From contig NC_087065.1 of the NCBI RefSeq assembly GCF_963678635.1, positions 4,985,209-5,045,208 on the forward strand: a stretch of 60,000 bases of DNA, in the 5' to 3' direction. Within the stretch, counting starts at the first letter, position 1. Every line of letters starts with the position of its first letter. The notes beneath the pieces are model-generated. The model worked only from the letters and a program-made list of their open reading frames with translations. It was not told where the DNA came from and did no database searches. Position numbers and translations under genes: made by a program. The stretch comes from Symsagittifera roscoffensis (taxonomy: Eukaryota; Xenacoelomorpha; Acoela; Convolutidae). Below are positions 43,962 to 55,930 of this stretch, one piece after another.

Positions 43962-45240
43962 GATAGCCGGACAAAGTGCAAGTAGCACAGAATGTTCCGA
44001 CTATAGTCTTAAAAATACAACAACGTTTTTTCAAATTTTTGTCGTTTTTTTCTCGGAGTGGTGTGATAAAAGGACTAAAAAACTGAGTATTAGGCATATT
44101 AGACAGCCAGTCTAAAATAAGCAAATTGATGAACAATTTTTCGAGAAAATTCACAAGAAAAACGGAAAAAAAATTTCAAAATTTTTTTCAAAATTTGTGC
44201 AGTTTTTTTTGAATTTTTGTTAAATTTTGATTCAAAAAAGGCGCTAAAAAATCAAAATAAACTAACGTTACCCATGTTTAATTAAAATTTTATGATTTAA
44301 ATTCAGCTGTTGTAAGCTTTTAAGCAATCAAAATAAGACTGCTTGCTCGCTTTATTCGCGCGAAAAAAGACGAAAAATCAAAAATTTCAAACCGATTTAT
44401 CTCGACACTGGGAAAAGTTTTTTGAAAAATTTTAAGGTGGTTCGAATCACAATTTTAAGGGCTTTTATTTGATTTTTCACTCAACACAGTCCAAGCATTA
44501 TGTATAAAACATATTTAAAGTAGCCTAAGAATTAATTAGAGTAGCTTATAAAACTTTCAAGTGAATTTTTATTACTTAATTTGTTTTTCGTTGCCTACGA
44601 CTCAAACACGGCCGATAATTTTTTATGATAATTATAGTTTGAAAGGTGAAATGTTGAAATTTTAGAGGAAGTTGGCAAGAGTCCAATTTTCTTTTTTTTG
44701 CCATTTTTTGAAGGACATCGGATAAAACTTGAATTACTAAACAGCCCATAGCACTCATATTGAATACATTAAATGCAAATAAATATTAAAATTCACGGTG
44801 GTGGAATTATTATCTTAGGATGAGTTCAGTCACGGACAAACATACGCACACAAACTTCTTTCTTATAGTTCCGACCATTGAAAATGGGGAGGAATTTTGT
44901 ACTGGGTTGTTTTAGTGTTTTTTTCCAGGCAAAGCCACAAATATTTTTCGGAATTATTGACCGAGTACTATATCATATTAAAACCCTATCAGTCGTGATC
45001 CAAATCACTATAAAAATTTTTTTAAAAAAATTGTTCCAAACTCAGTGTTGAGAAAAACTGGTTTTAATTTTTGAAATTTTAGTTTAATTTCGAGCGAAAA
45101 AAGTAAGCGAGCAGGCTTATCGCAAAATTGTTTTTGGATATTTCAAGTGCCATCATGGCAATAAAAAACTTAAAAAAAAATCGGTATTAGGTTGATTTTT
45201 TTTGTTTCAGGTGAAACCAGGTACCGCAAATGAAAATTGC
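43962..45240. repeat. Inverted-orientation copies of dispersed family D between two genes
   Basis: 43962-44440 shares CAAGTAGCACAGAA and GCTCGCTTTATTCGCGCGAA with 20347-20705. 44805-45130 (ATTATTATCTTAGGA, TTCTTTCTTATAGTTCCGAC, TTTCGAGCGAAAAAAGT) matches 50100-50420. The two blocks look like opposite-facing copies. No gene seen between 43691 and 45585. Confidence 0.4.
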
Positions 45241-45585
45241 TCAAAATTGAGTCAAAATTGTCGTAACTCTTTCTGTCGTGATTTCAAATTTTCCAAAACT
45301 TCCTGTTTTTGAAAAAAAAATGGATTGAACATTTCGCTTTCATATTGCTATGGCGTTAATAACCAAAAAGCAAGAAGAAAAAACCTCAGATGAATAACAA
45401 AGAACTAAATAAAAACAGAAAAAAATAGACAAAAAAGTAGAAACTGTTAGTTTCGCAGATATGACTGCGATTGGATTTTGTGCACAGCAACGACTATCAC
45501 TTTTGTTGGCAATCAGTTAAACACTTTCAATTTTTTAATTTTCCAGATATTTGCAATCATTACCGATCAGTTCCAGAATGTCCAA

Positions 45586-48500
45586 TTACATTTTGATCAC
45601 TACAGTTTTAATTTCCATATAAGGCAGCAATCCGTCCCATCCGAACTCACGCCCAATTCCACTCTTTTTGTAGCCCCCAAACGGCGTGTTGGCACCACCA
45701 GACATGAAACTATTCACCCAAACTTGACCAGATTCGAGACTGTTCGAAACATACAAGGCCTCCGATAAATCATTGGTGAAAACGGCAGCTGCTAGACCAT
45801 ACTCCGAGTCATTAGCCCTGTCAATGGCCTCTTCGATGTTGGAAAACTTCATAATTTGCTGAACCGGGCCGAAAATTTCCTCCTTGGCGATTCTCATATC
45901 GTCTTTGACGTTGCTGAAAACTGTGGGCTCAACGAAGTAGCCTTTTTCTGTGAGTCGACCGCCGCCGCACTCCAGTTTCGCGCCCTCTTTTTTGCCCGAA
46001 TCAATAAAGTCAAGAATCTTTTCAAACTGGATTTTGTCCACTTGAGGTCCATACCTGTAAATAAAATCAATAATTGTTGATTTATGATTATGCTCTGATT
46101 CTTATTCACAACACTGTCTAAATTTTATTGAATTAGCTGTTGATGTTAAATGTGTTGAAATGGAAGATAAAATAAAAAAACTTGAGAAAATTGAGGGTGC
46201 AATTATATGGAAACGGGGGGCATGCTTAGGGGAAAGTGGTGGGGTGGGTAGAAGATGAACGAACGCTTCCTTTAGAATCTCGACGCCCTCACTAACCCAA
46301 TGGGGTCTAACTTTTGATACCATTTTTCAATACCTACTTTTGGCCGACCAACCCTAAAAGTTAAAAACTTTCTAAAGGCGCCTCAGCATTTTTACACTAA
46401 ATTTGAGGGGAAACGCGTTCCGAAAAGATCAGAAAATCCCAAACCCCCCAGCCTCTAACCCGTAGAGAAATTCCAGCATTGGCTTTTTTATGCGAATGAA
46501 AAATTTAAGTTTCTCCTCAAACTTCTTTTTCTGGACATCGAAAACTGCATCGCTTAATCACTAGTTTATAAGATGGTCAGAAGTACATTACGAGGCCAAC
46601 TGTGTATTTTGTGAATTGTAAGCGGATTCCGTAACAAGGACGCTCTCTTTGATCTTCCATTGTTCTTTCGTTTTATATTTGATCGCTCTATCAAAGACTT
46701 TGTTTCTTTTAGCATGTTTTAAGACTTTGTCTCTTTTACCTGATATCGTCGGCAAACGGATCCCCGACTTTAGCTCTGGTCTTTTTGGCCAACTCGGCAC
46801 TCTGCTTCACGAATTCGTCATAGATGTCCTCGTGCACGTAAGTTCGGGTCAGGGCGCAGCAAGTTTGTCCCATGTTCACATAGCATGCATCTTGGGCCAA
46901 GGGGACGACCTTAAAAAACAGACCTTAAATAACCAATGAAATGAAAACTGAAAAAAAAAAATTCTAGAAAGATGGTTTAAGTTAAAATGTGAATAAGAAA
47001 CTAACCAGCGCAAAAATTGACGGGATAGAGTTTTAGAGTTTCTTGACTGATGTGTCTGATTCAACAAAACAATATAGCAATATGAGTCATTTTTGGATTT
47101 TACAAGTGATTTTTGTGAATTTGTGGAAACAAAGTTCACCTTGAAGCAAACATTTTCAACTTTGTATGCAACTTTTTCGTCGCATTTTCGAAAGTTTTCG
47201 AAAATTTTCGAAAAATACTAATAATTCAATAGTATTAAGACTTATTAGGACTGGCATAAACTTGTAAAAAAAATAACGGTTTCAGTTTGGTGTTATATTA
47301 CCATGCTCAGATCGGCACTTTTGCCAACGATGAGAGCACTTTTCCCGCCCAGTTCCAGAGTGACCCTCTTCAAGTTGGTATCCCCGGACGCCTTCTGGAT
47401 CAGGTGTCCCACTTCAGTTGACCCCGTGAAGGTCACCTTGTTGATGTCCGGATGTTCCGAGATGGCGGCACCCGCGGTCGGTCCAAACCCCGTGATAATG
47501 TTGATCACACCTGCAGAAAAAAAGACAATTTATCTATTTTATCACGGGGATATAGTTAATTTATTTGCTCAGTTTTAAGCTGCAAGGACGGCCAATTTTT
47601 CATCAGGCCGGATTTTATAAAATCAAATTATTCTTTGCAACAGTGAAAAATATTCTACAAATTGCTATAAATCTATCATTTTTTCAAGTTAAAGCGAATT
47701 CTAGCATAAATCATTTAATCTTTTTTTCTTTTTTGGAGAAAAAACCATAAAATAAATGGTGTAATAAAAAATATATGTTTTTAAAACTCTATAAGTAATA
47801 AAACAATTATAACAGCGAAAAAAAGTAATGCGCAGAGCTGTCAAAAAGTAACGCATGTGTACAATTTGAATCAATTTATAATACAATCTGTGATTATTAT
47901 TAACATATATCAACTTACATCATCAAAACTTGACGAACACGTTTGGTCAAAATGGACAAAAATCAAGAAGAATACGAACAGAATCCGTTGAAATCCGAAC
48001 AATTAGCCGACGAAATCCGAAAAGTTTACACCGAGAAAATTACCGCGATTAAAAAAGCCGAGCCCAAAGAGTCATACACAGCGGAAGGCGCCAAAGTCTG
48101 GGCCGAATTCGTGAGGGAATCTTTCCAAAGCGTAGATGAGAATGAAACTTCGATTAGTTGGGAATCGTATGAAAAAGCGAAGGAGCTAACTTCCGGAAAG
48201 AAGTTTATCTTTTGTGTGAAAACTTTCGCTGAAATTGACGATAATGGGAATGGATTAGTTGACCTTGGAGAGGCAAAGAACCACGTTAATTGGAAAAAGG
48301 TTGGATATTTTTCCCAATTCAGTTGACTTTGAACCCATTTTTTGATCGGAAAAATGAATCTTTCATTTTCAGTTCAGGGCTAAAATTTTCTGTAACAAAA
48401 TTTTCTGCCAAATATTACTTGAGTTTATCACTTGAGCATAATTGGACTAACTTAACATCCTCCCCTCCGTCCCAACCCCCCCCCCCCCCCCCAAAGCCGC

Positions 48501-51500
48501 TATGGTGGAGGATGTTAACTTAATTCTGAGTTCGAATTTTCAAATGGAACAAATAGGTTCAAATAGTCTCGATAATTGTAATGACAGTTTTTTTTGGCAG
48601 GTGTCTCGATTTATGGACAAGGACAGGAATCTGGACGGCCAAGTTTCTCTGGCTGAGTTCCTGGACTCAGTCAAGAACCCCTTCGACGACCTGCTAGAGG
48701 AGTACAAATTCAGATACAACAACTACCTTCACTACCTCGAACACAGAAAGTGAACAGAACATCCAACCATCATCTAGCCACGTGTTAAATGGCTGAAAAC
48801 AGTCGAACTAAAGTGATTTTATTCTATTTTTTTTCGAGACAAAAGCATACTTTATAGGAATTATGTGGATTATTAATAGAAAAAGAACACTTCAATCTTA
48901 CTTCATTGTTTCAATTGAGCAGTTAAAAGTGTAACCCAAAGTTTATTTTTTTGAGAATAAATCAGATGCAGCTAAGTTTTATGATCAAATCAGGCTAGAT
49001 GCAAAATGCAGAACACGCGCAAGTTCGAAGCCGCAAAACGCCTGCAATGCGTTACAACGCCATCAATTCAAAAACAAAGACAACAGACAGTTGGAAACCT
49101 GTCAACGAACGCAAGTAAACAGAAAAAAACGGACTTGTTTTTTTTCATTAAAAACCCGACTTTTGAAATTCAAAGAAAAAATAGACTTTCTTAGATTTTT
49201 TAGAATTTCTAGAAAAAATTTGATTGGCGTTTTTTGAAAAATTAATCCGATTTGTAAAAACTTGATCAACAGGTAAAATTTTTATTTTTATTTTTAAAAT
49301 CTGAAAATTAAATGCCACTTTTGAAGCTAGAAGTCAATAAAGTTTTTCGTGAGTTTTACACTTTTGCTGTTCGATAGTAGAGTTTGCTTTCTTTTTAACA
49401 GTGGAAATCAACTAAGCTTAAAAAAATCCAAACTCAAACCGCGAAAATGCAAAACCTTATTCTGAAAATAAAAACGAAAAGAAAATCATCACGACTAATG
49501 TAAGAACTATGTAACTCATCGACTTCCAAAAAACTATTTGAATTTGAGCTCAAAAGAACAATATTTCACAGATATTATTTTAAAAATCCGTCAAAAACGT
49601 TTAGTTAAAAAGTCAAAAAGGAACTGAAAAAAAAAAAATTCTACCTCATGCATAACTTTTCTGCACTTTCTTTGAAAGTCGGAACAACAAAATGAGAAAA
49701 AGTAGGAAAGAGCCCAAATATTTCAGTTTCACTTTCCGATAAAAAGTTTTCCTTTTTCTAATTTCCCCGCTTATTTTCATTTTTCAGTGAAATTTTACAT
49801 GCCATTCTGGCTAAATGCATCAGTTTTCAAAATAAAAAAACGAATGCTTTGCGAGTAAAAAAAAAGTGGCCATAGTTAAAAATAGTTTTGCCTACACTTG
49901 TTTTTGATCCGACCATTTGATAAAAGAGGAAGAAACAAGAATTTGGGTAAATTTTGGTCTTTTTTTTGTTTTCCACGCAAAATCAGGTTCCCCAAATAAT
50001 CAGCGGAATGGGTCTAGTGATATATCATACTAAAGCACTTTCAGTCGTAATTGAAACAACTTTGAGAAATGCTCGAAGCACAAATGAAACTTTACGGTCG
50101 GAGGATTATTATCTTAGGAGGAGTTTGGTCACAAACTTACACATACATAAACCTCTTTCTTTTGTTCCGACTTTGAAATTGCGGAGGAATTTTGTGTCGG
50201 GTGTGTTTTAGTTTTTTTGTGTTTCGAAGCAAAAATCAATTATCGGAATGGGATGAATGATATATCAAATTAAAAACATTTCAGTCGTTATTCGAACTAC
50301 AACTATATTAGGCAATTTTCAAAAAATTTTGAGTTGAAAAAAAAAACCGGATTGAAACTTTTAATTTTTGGTATAATTTCGAGCAAATAAAGTGATTGTG
50401 CAGGCTTAAAGTAGCTTGTTCATGCTTAATTAAAACCCTGAAAACTTATTTTTTAGCCAATAAAGTTAGGTTTTTGAGTTTTTAGCGCCAATTTGGGAAT
50501 CAATTCTTTTTATAAAATCAAAAACTTTCACCAAAAAATTTTTGAAAAATGGTTTGAATTTTGTTCTATTATTTTTTGTTTTTCTATCATTTGTCTACAA
50601 AAACCGTTGCACAGTTTGCCCATATTATAATTACTGTCTAGTTTATATTAGATTATAATATGGGCAATAATATTATAATTTTAGTTTATATTAGATTTTT
50701 TATTACATCTTCTAGAAAAAACTACAAAAAATTGGAAAAATTAACCGGCATTTCTTGTTCTTATCTCGCTTCTGATATTGTGTTTCTTTACTTTTTGACT
50801 ACTTCTCTTTGTGCGCGATGCTAAAATGATTGTGCCAGATAGTAAATTTTTTTACCATGAAAAAAAAATCACAACATGAGATAATTTTACTCTTATTGAC
50901 TCTTCTGTCGACATTTGAATTGACTCTAGCATCACTTTACCTCAGTAGTATCAGTTATTGCAAAATTTTGGGTTGCGGGAAGTTCACCACTTAACCAAAT
51001 GAGGTATATCTTACCTTAATTTCGAAACACTTTAACTTGCATCAAAATCGGAAAAAAAATCCGTGAAAAATGCTAGAATCTTGATCCCAATTGTTTATAG
51101 ACTGTTCTCTGAGTTCCATTGACCTACACTTGCCAAATTGTGCACCATCCAGTGCACAGTTTTGCCTCGTAATTCAGTAAATTGTAAGGACCAAGTCTAA
51201 AAGGCAATTTATCTATGGTTTAGTAATTAACTTGCCTAGAATGTAATGATTTATGTCTTAAGAAAAAACAAATCTCGAATTTGAAACTGAAAATTGAGGT
51301 TCATCATTGTGTAATTACCCTAAAAAGCGAAAAAGAAGCTTCAAAGATACGTAAAGCGGGTAACAAGATCTGGGTCGAGTTGCCCACTGTTTGTTTCGAC
51401 CGTCTCGACCGAATGTGGAAATGTTTCGAGCGTGCTCGACCGAAAAGAATTGCTCAACGGTGCTCGGCCTATGCAAGATATGCTCAACCGAAAACAATGT

Positions 51501-54500
51501 GCTCGACGTACTCGACCCAGCTCGTTGTACTCGACGTAAGCGAGATATGTTTTGACCATCTCGACCAAATTCGGGTATGTTTCGACCTTCATTTTGCTTT
51601 TCTGGTAACAGCCCAGGATGCTTTTTTATCAAATTGAATTTATTACGTGCACCGGAGATAAATTAACACCAGCAAAAAAAGACGGGAAACTGAAAAACTT
51701 CACGAGAATCTCCATTTTTCTGATGTAACGTCTATTAAGACAAGAACAACTGTTAAGAACAACTGAAAATTACTTGTAATTTTCAGAATAGTTTACAAAA
51801 AACTGATTATAACCCTTTGTAATTGATTCTAATTCATCATAATTATTTATCATCGATTAAAATGGCTTTTTTTTGAAAAAAATTAAATAATCATCCATTT
51901 TTAGTCGATTATAATCAATTAGATTTGACTTCTTTAGAATTTTGAAAATCGAAAACATGTGATTAATATCCATGAAACTCCTGTACAGGTGGGTTATTTA
52001 CAACTTAAATGCTGCTTTGTCGAGATTAAGTTCATGTTTGAAGGAATACAAGTTCATATTTGAGAGATTTTTGTTTTTCACTCCAAGTTACCGCGGAAAA
52101 TTAGTTTGTTTCGACCGTGCTTGACCAAATGTTGATATGTTTCAACCGTGCTCGTGGTATGTTTTGACTTTGTGCTCGACCCAAATCCCTGTTTCTGCTA
52201 TTGTTTTTTGGTCGAGAAAAATCGAAAGATAAAGTGAGCAACTCGGCCCGGATAGTGTAGAAAAAAAAAGCCAAACCAAAAGCCAGTCAAAAAAAACAAT
52301 GGTGCATAAATCATCCGAAGCTTTTGATGCTATATATAAAATATATAAACCAGCTGAAACATTCTTTGAACGAAACTTGGAGGACTCGCGTAACTGTTAC
52401 ATAAATCTTAAATAGCTAGTCACAAAACAGTTACCTATTTTCGGTTTAAACTTCAGCTTGTTTATATACCACCGATTATAGATATGTACTCTGAAAATCA
52501 AAACAGCAGAAAGCCTAGTGATTTTTAAAATTTGAACTAAAGCAACCCGGATCACTTTAACAATTTGCAACTCCCGCTTTGATACTTAGTAAAGATTATC
52601 ACCCATCCAATGCAATAACTCTGAGAGGCAACAAATTTGAGAGGCACTTAGCATAGTGATATGGCGTTCACTTTGAGATCGTCAGATCGTGTAATCGATC
52701 CCATGCCATGGCAATGATAGTGTGTGAGGACGAGCTCTCACTTGACCTCTAGCTTCAGGTCTACCACAGCTCGAGCAATTACGGCTGCAATAGTGGTGCC
52801 ACGTGAAAGCTCTAGAGGCAAAAAAACGGCCTTGAGTTGCAAAAAAAAGAGCTTGGATCAACAAACATAACTCAGTCTGGAGTTTGAGGAAACAAGAGAA
52901 ACGGACTATGCTTAGTCAGGCTAGAGAGCCTTTCATAGATCCTCTGCGAATCGCAGAAACCACAATTAATATTAACTCAACGGTTAAGTATATGCGAATT
53001 TTTTACTTAGTAGCGAACATCCCCTTTTACAAAAGAGGGGGGGGGGCATTTCGTATCGAACCCCATACCTTCTTACCAATTGCGAATAAGCCAAGTACGA
53101 TAGCTTATGAAACTGTATCTATTTGCTGTTTTTGGGATCCCATCAAAAGAAATGACTTCAAAAATGGTTCCAGAAGTTAACCTGGCGGCTCACTCTCATC
53201 GTACGGAATTGCGAACAACTAAAGATAAGTCGAAATTCGTGAAAAATATTTTAAAAAATTACCTGCAGGTATTCCCGCCTCGATAGCAATATCCCCCAGC
53301 AGCAGGGAAGTGAGGGGGGTCTGTTCTGGGGGTTTGAGCACGATGGAGTTGCCTGCCCCTAACACATGTGCCAGTTTGAAACAGGAAAGCATGAAGGGGA
53401 AGTTCCAGGGGGTGATCGCACCCACAACTCCAACTGGCTCGTACCTGCAAGAAAAGAAAACCATTTTTTAGATAATAGTTATTCTAGTCGTCCGCAAATT
53501 TTAGCTATACCATTGATAGTCTTAATTGAAAAACTTTTCACGGTGTTTTAACCACTTGAATATTAATTTTATTAGCATCCTATTCTGTACATCTGAGTAT
53601 CAAATAAAAATAAGAATTTTCATTGTCTTCAAATGTATTTGGAAAAGACGCAAAAAATGCAAATATGCAAAAGTATTTTGTGAAAACAAGGTTGGTTTAT
53701 TCCAGTGATTCCATTGGAATGATATGTTGCAGTTATTAAACTAAATCAATCATTAACAAATCTGTATTTAATAGTTTTCCGCTTGCCGAACGAGATTGCA
53801 GACGTAAATAATATCTCATTGCTTTTTATGATTTTCCTTGACCGGGTGATCTTGAAACGAGCAAGGACCATAGTGGCCTCGAATCAGCAACCTATCGATC
53901 AAGAGGCAGAGACCTAACCCACTTAAAAACTTTCCTACTGACCTGGTGTATCCCATTTTTCCGTTTTCCATGGCGAGTGTTTTGCCCTCTATCTTGTCAC
54001 AGTAGCCCCCGTAGTACGTGAGACATTTAATGCCCGCCCGAATATCCCCCACTGCACTCGTGAACGGCTTCCCATTGTCAACTACCTGCATTTAGTCCAT
54101 AAATTGTTTTTTTTAATATTCAGTTTTCTGTAAAACGTTTTTTGAAGCTTCCCATGCGTGGCTGGATCTTCCCGGGCCAATTGAACACTATTTCTTTTTA
54201 GTACTAAATAGTTGTCTTTATTTTTGGGCAGGTTTTTTATTAGATTATGAAACTAAAAATATGTTCGATTTTCCGAAGCTTCTTAGTCTGATGTTTTCAA
54301 TTAGGCCAATTAACTTTGGCCTTACTTAAACTTATTTCATTTTTCGCCGTATTCATTGAATAGGAAAGTCAGCGGTCTCGAGAACAGAGAAGGGTGGGGG
54401 TCCTGTTAGAAGAGCCTATATTTTCTACTTTTTTGTACGGTACAATTAGCACCCGCACCTCAAGAGACGCGATGTACTCTATGTCTCTTTCGATGATGTC

Positions 54501-55153
54501 GGCCATCTTCATGAGCAGGAGACCCCTCTCTGCGGGGGCCATAGTCCTCCAGGGGGAGTTCCTCTTCATGGCCAGTCGGGCAGCGGACACTGCCAAGTCC
54601 ACGTCCGCTTTCCCACCCTCTTGTACCTGAAGAAGAAAAACAGACCATGTTAGCAATCCCCCCACCGCGATAGCAAAATGCCGAAAAGAAAATTATTACA
54701 TAAATGTAATTAAAAAATATTTAAAATATTTACAAAAATTTATTGAGTTTATCCGTTGAAGTAGTTTCTATAGCGGTGATAATCATACAAACAAAACGAG
54801 TGGAAATCAATGGAGTGTCTTCCCTAGGCTTCAGAAGGGGGCAATAAATAACAGGGTTCAAGAAAAAAAAACATGATCCAGTAATAAGAACCCTCATCCA
54901 AGAAGGATCGAATCCAAGAAAATTAAGTTAGCCAATCAGAACGCGGCAAAACTTCATAAAAGCATGACGTCGTTAAAATAGTTTTTTTAAAAACAAAAAC
55001 TTGAAATTTGAAACTTACGGAGCAGATGACATCTTCAGTAGCTGGGTTTATGCTTTCAAAGGTCTTCCCCCCGACAGCATTTACCCATTCATTATTGATG
55101 AACAATTGGGTACGCTTAACTGCTGGCTTTTTAATCGACTTTAGTCCAGACAT
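45586..55153 (-). CDS. Aldehyde dehydrogenase (ALDH1/2-like), 7 exons, 491 aa
   Basis: Exons on the minus strand: 55153-55019, 54626-54459, 54085-53943, 53444-53263, 47510-47302, 46909-46740, 46054-45586. All phases close. It is an NAD(P)-dependent aldehyde dehydrogenase oxidising aldehydes to acids. PWN with Asn163, VLKPPEQTP with Lys186, the FTGSTEVG glycine motif (237-244), LELGGK with Glu262 and GQTCCA with catalytic Cys296 are all present. The Asn-Glu (99) and Glu-Cys (34) spacings equal those of the family. Length and the EIFGPVQ and PFGGYKKSG motifs fit the ALDH1/2 clade. No mitochondrial presequence is evident, so cytosolic location is likely. Substrate (retinal, acetaldehyde or other) cannot be told. 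The start at 55153 has A at -3. Intron 4 (47511-53262) contains another gene. Confidence 0.93.
46586..46700 (-). repeat. Repeat family B copy in ALDH intron 6
   Basis: ATTACGAGGCCAACTGTG and GCGGATTCCGTAACAAGGACGC match 40790-41003. It lies about 40 bases from the exon 6 donor. Confidence 0.45.
47952..48753 (+). CDS. EF-hand calcium-binding protein, 2 exons, 166 aa, nested in the ALDH gene
   Basis: Exons 47952-48299 and 48601-48753 join in phase 0. Two canonical 12-residue EF loops: Asp96-Glu107 ([12 protein letters not shown]) and Asp124-Glu135 ([12 protein letters not shown]), each with acidic or polar ligands at 1, 3, 5 and Glu at 12. A degenerate loop around residues 62-73 suggests an ancestral third hand. 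The C-terminus ([23 protein letters not shown] region) is helical and aromatic-rich. It is a small soluble Ca2+ sensor or buffer; it resembles invertebrate calexcitin- and sarcoplasmic-type proteins but I cannot assign a family. ATG context is good (AAAATGG). The donor GTTGGA is weak. The whole gene sits on the opposite strand inside ALDH intron 4. Confidence 0.85.
48450..48515. repeat. Hairpin with poly-C loop in the EF-hand gene intron
   Basis: TTAACATCCTCC is complementary to GGAGGATGTTAA about 35 bases on, with some 16 C between them. A similar phrase, AGTTAACATCCTCCCCCC, occurs in asparaginase intron 7 near 10331, so a repeat family is likely. Confidence 0.55.
48956..48961 (+). terminator. 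Candidate poly(A) signal of the EF-hand gene
   Basis: AATAAA 203 bases after the stop codon. Confidence 0.55.
49560..50420. repeat. Family D / Helentron-related repeats in ALDH intron 4
   Basis: GAAAGTCGGAAC at 49675-49686 faces GTTCCGACTTTG at 50164. Blocks ATTATTATCTTAGGAGGAG (50107) and TTTCGAGCAAATAAAGT (50375) recur at 44810 and 45090. 49985-50060 and 50235-50290 share the phrase GGAATGGG..GATATATCA, suggesting tandem units. Confidence 0.4.
51350..52190. repeat. YTCGACC-rich degenerate repeat interrupted by another element
   Basis: About a dozen CTCGACC or TTCGACC words with ATATGTTTCGACC-like phrases occur at 51370-51600 and again at 52105-52195. The intervening DNA holds the 51718-51990 element, so the repeat seems to have been split by an insertion. 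The open frames here are not convincing genes. Confidence 0.4.
51718..51990. mobile_element. Short relative of the 4189-5735 foldback element
   Basis: The left end iterates ATTAAGACAAGAACAAC and GTTAAGAACAAC. The interior has CGATTATAATCAATT words. The right end has CATGAAACTCCTG, matching CATGAAACTTCGG at 5143. Confidence 0.4.
52625..52970 (+). repeat. tRNA-derived SINE, about 340 bp, forward copy
   Basis: The tRNA-like head has GGCACTTAGCATAGTGATATGG (A-box region) and GTAATCGATCCC (B box). A body with CTCGAGCAATTACGG and GTGGTGCCACGTG follows. The tail ends in the palindrome TCTGCGAATCGCAGA. It aligns over most of its length with the reverse copy at 57612-57915, and its tail with 42345-42445. 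Confidence 0.7.
53835..53930 (-). repeat. tRNA-like SINE head in ALDH intron 3, beside the donor
   Basis: On the minus strand GTGGGTTAGGTCTCTGCC and GATTCGAGGCCACTATGGTCC resemble the A- and B-box blocks of the SINE at 17022. It begins about 12 bases inside the intron after exon 3. Confidence 0.5.
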
Positions 55154-55930
55154 TATTTTTCGAACGGTTCCAAAAGCTACAAAGTCTCACAAAATCTAGA
55201 AAGTCAAGAAGAAATCAAATTAGTTGAGATGAAATTTCGATTGACTGAAATCAGATTGGGCCGCTTGCTGAATGGTTCAAATGTTTCAGAACCAATATTT
55301 TCTACTTTTATTTGCCGGAAAGTTTGCAAATCTTGCACAATCTGATTGTTTTAGCTTGCCTACTAGACAAATTTAATGATAAGATAACTTTGCGTTTTGT
55401 TGGTTTTAAAAACTTGAACGGGCAAATTCCAACTCAAATTACACAGTCCTTACTTCAATCAAAATATGCCTTAGTTAACAAATGGTTCATTGAGTTAAAA
55501 ACACAGTATAACAAGGTCATACCAGGGCGCTTGTATTCAATGTTTGAAATGCAACTGCAAAGATTTTAGTTTAAAGAAAGCGTTTGCATATGGTAAAATG
55601 GCAGGTAGGCGATGACGTTATTTGAGCAATCACATTTTAGGGGTCCTAAAGTAACTTTCATTTTGTGAGTGCAGATATGAATGCGGGTCGTTTGTGGGGG
55701 GGGGGGGGGGGTTTGTGGGGTAGTGATGTGAGGGAGGTGAGTGGTGGCTATTAAACGGGGGTGCGGTAGGAGTAAGAATTAATTTTGATTTTTTTTTGAA
55801 AAAAATTTGATTATAGTAACCCTAATTAGGAGTCTAACAGTCATAAATAATCTAGCTCCTACCCTAATTGAAATAAAAACCTAATAAAAATATGAAATAA
55901 AATGTAACTAGCAGAGGAAAAACTCAATTA
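55154..55930. other. Upstream flank of the ALDH gene, no gene recognised
   Basis: It should contain the ALDH promoter (minus strand). No TATA box is convincing. An 85-codon open frame (55312-55569) lacks a proper ATG start. A run of about 17 G lies near 55698-55714. Confidence 0.35.

Noticed and set aside
51281-51637. 118-codon + strand frame and its minus-strand partner as a gene
   Set aside because: The region is an imperfect YTCGACC repeat, frames on both strands are open, and neither shows a domain or splice context.
55312-55569. 85-codon frame upstream of the ALDH gene
   Set aside because: It reads protein-like (LHNLIVLACLLDKFND) but has no early ATG and no clear acceptor; kept only as a note.
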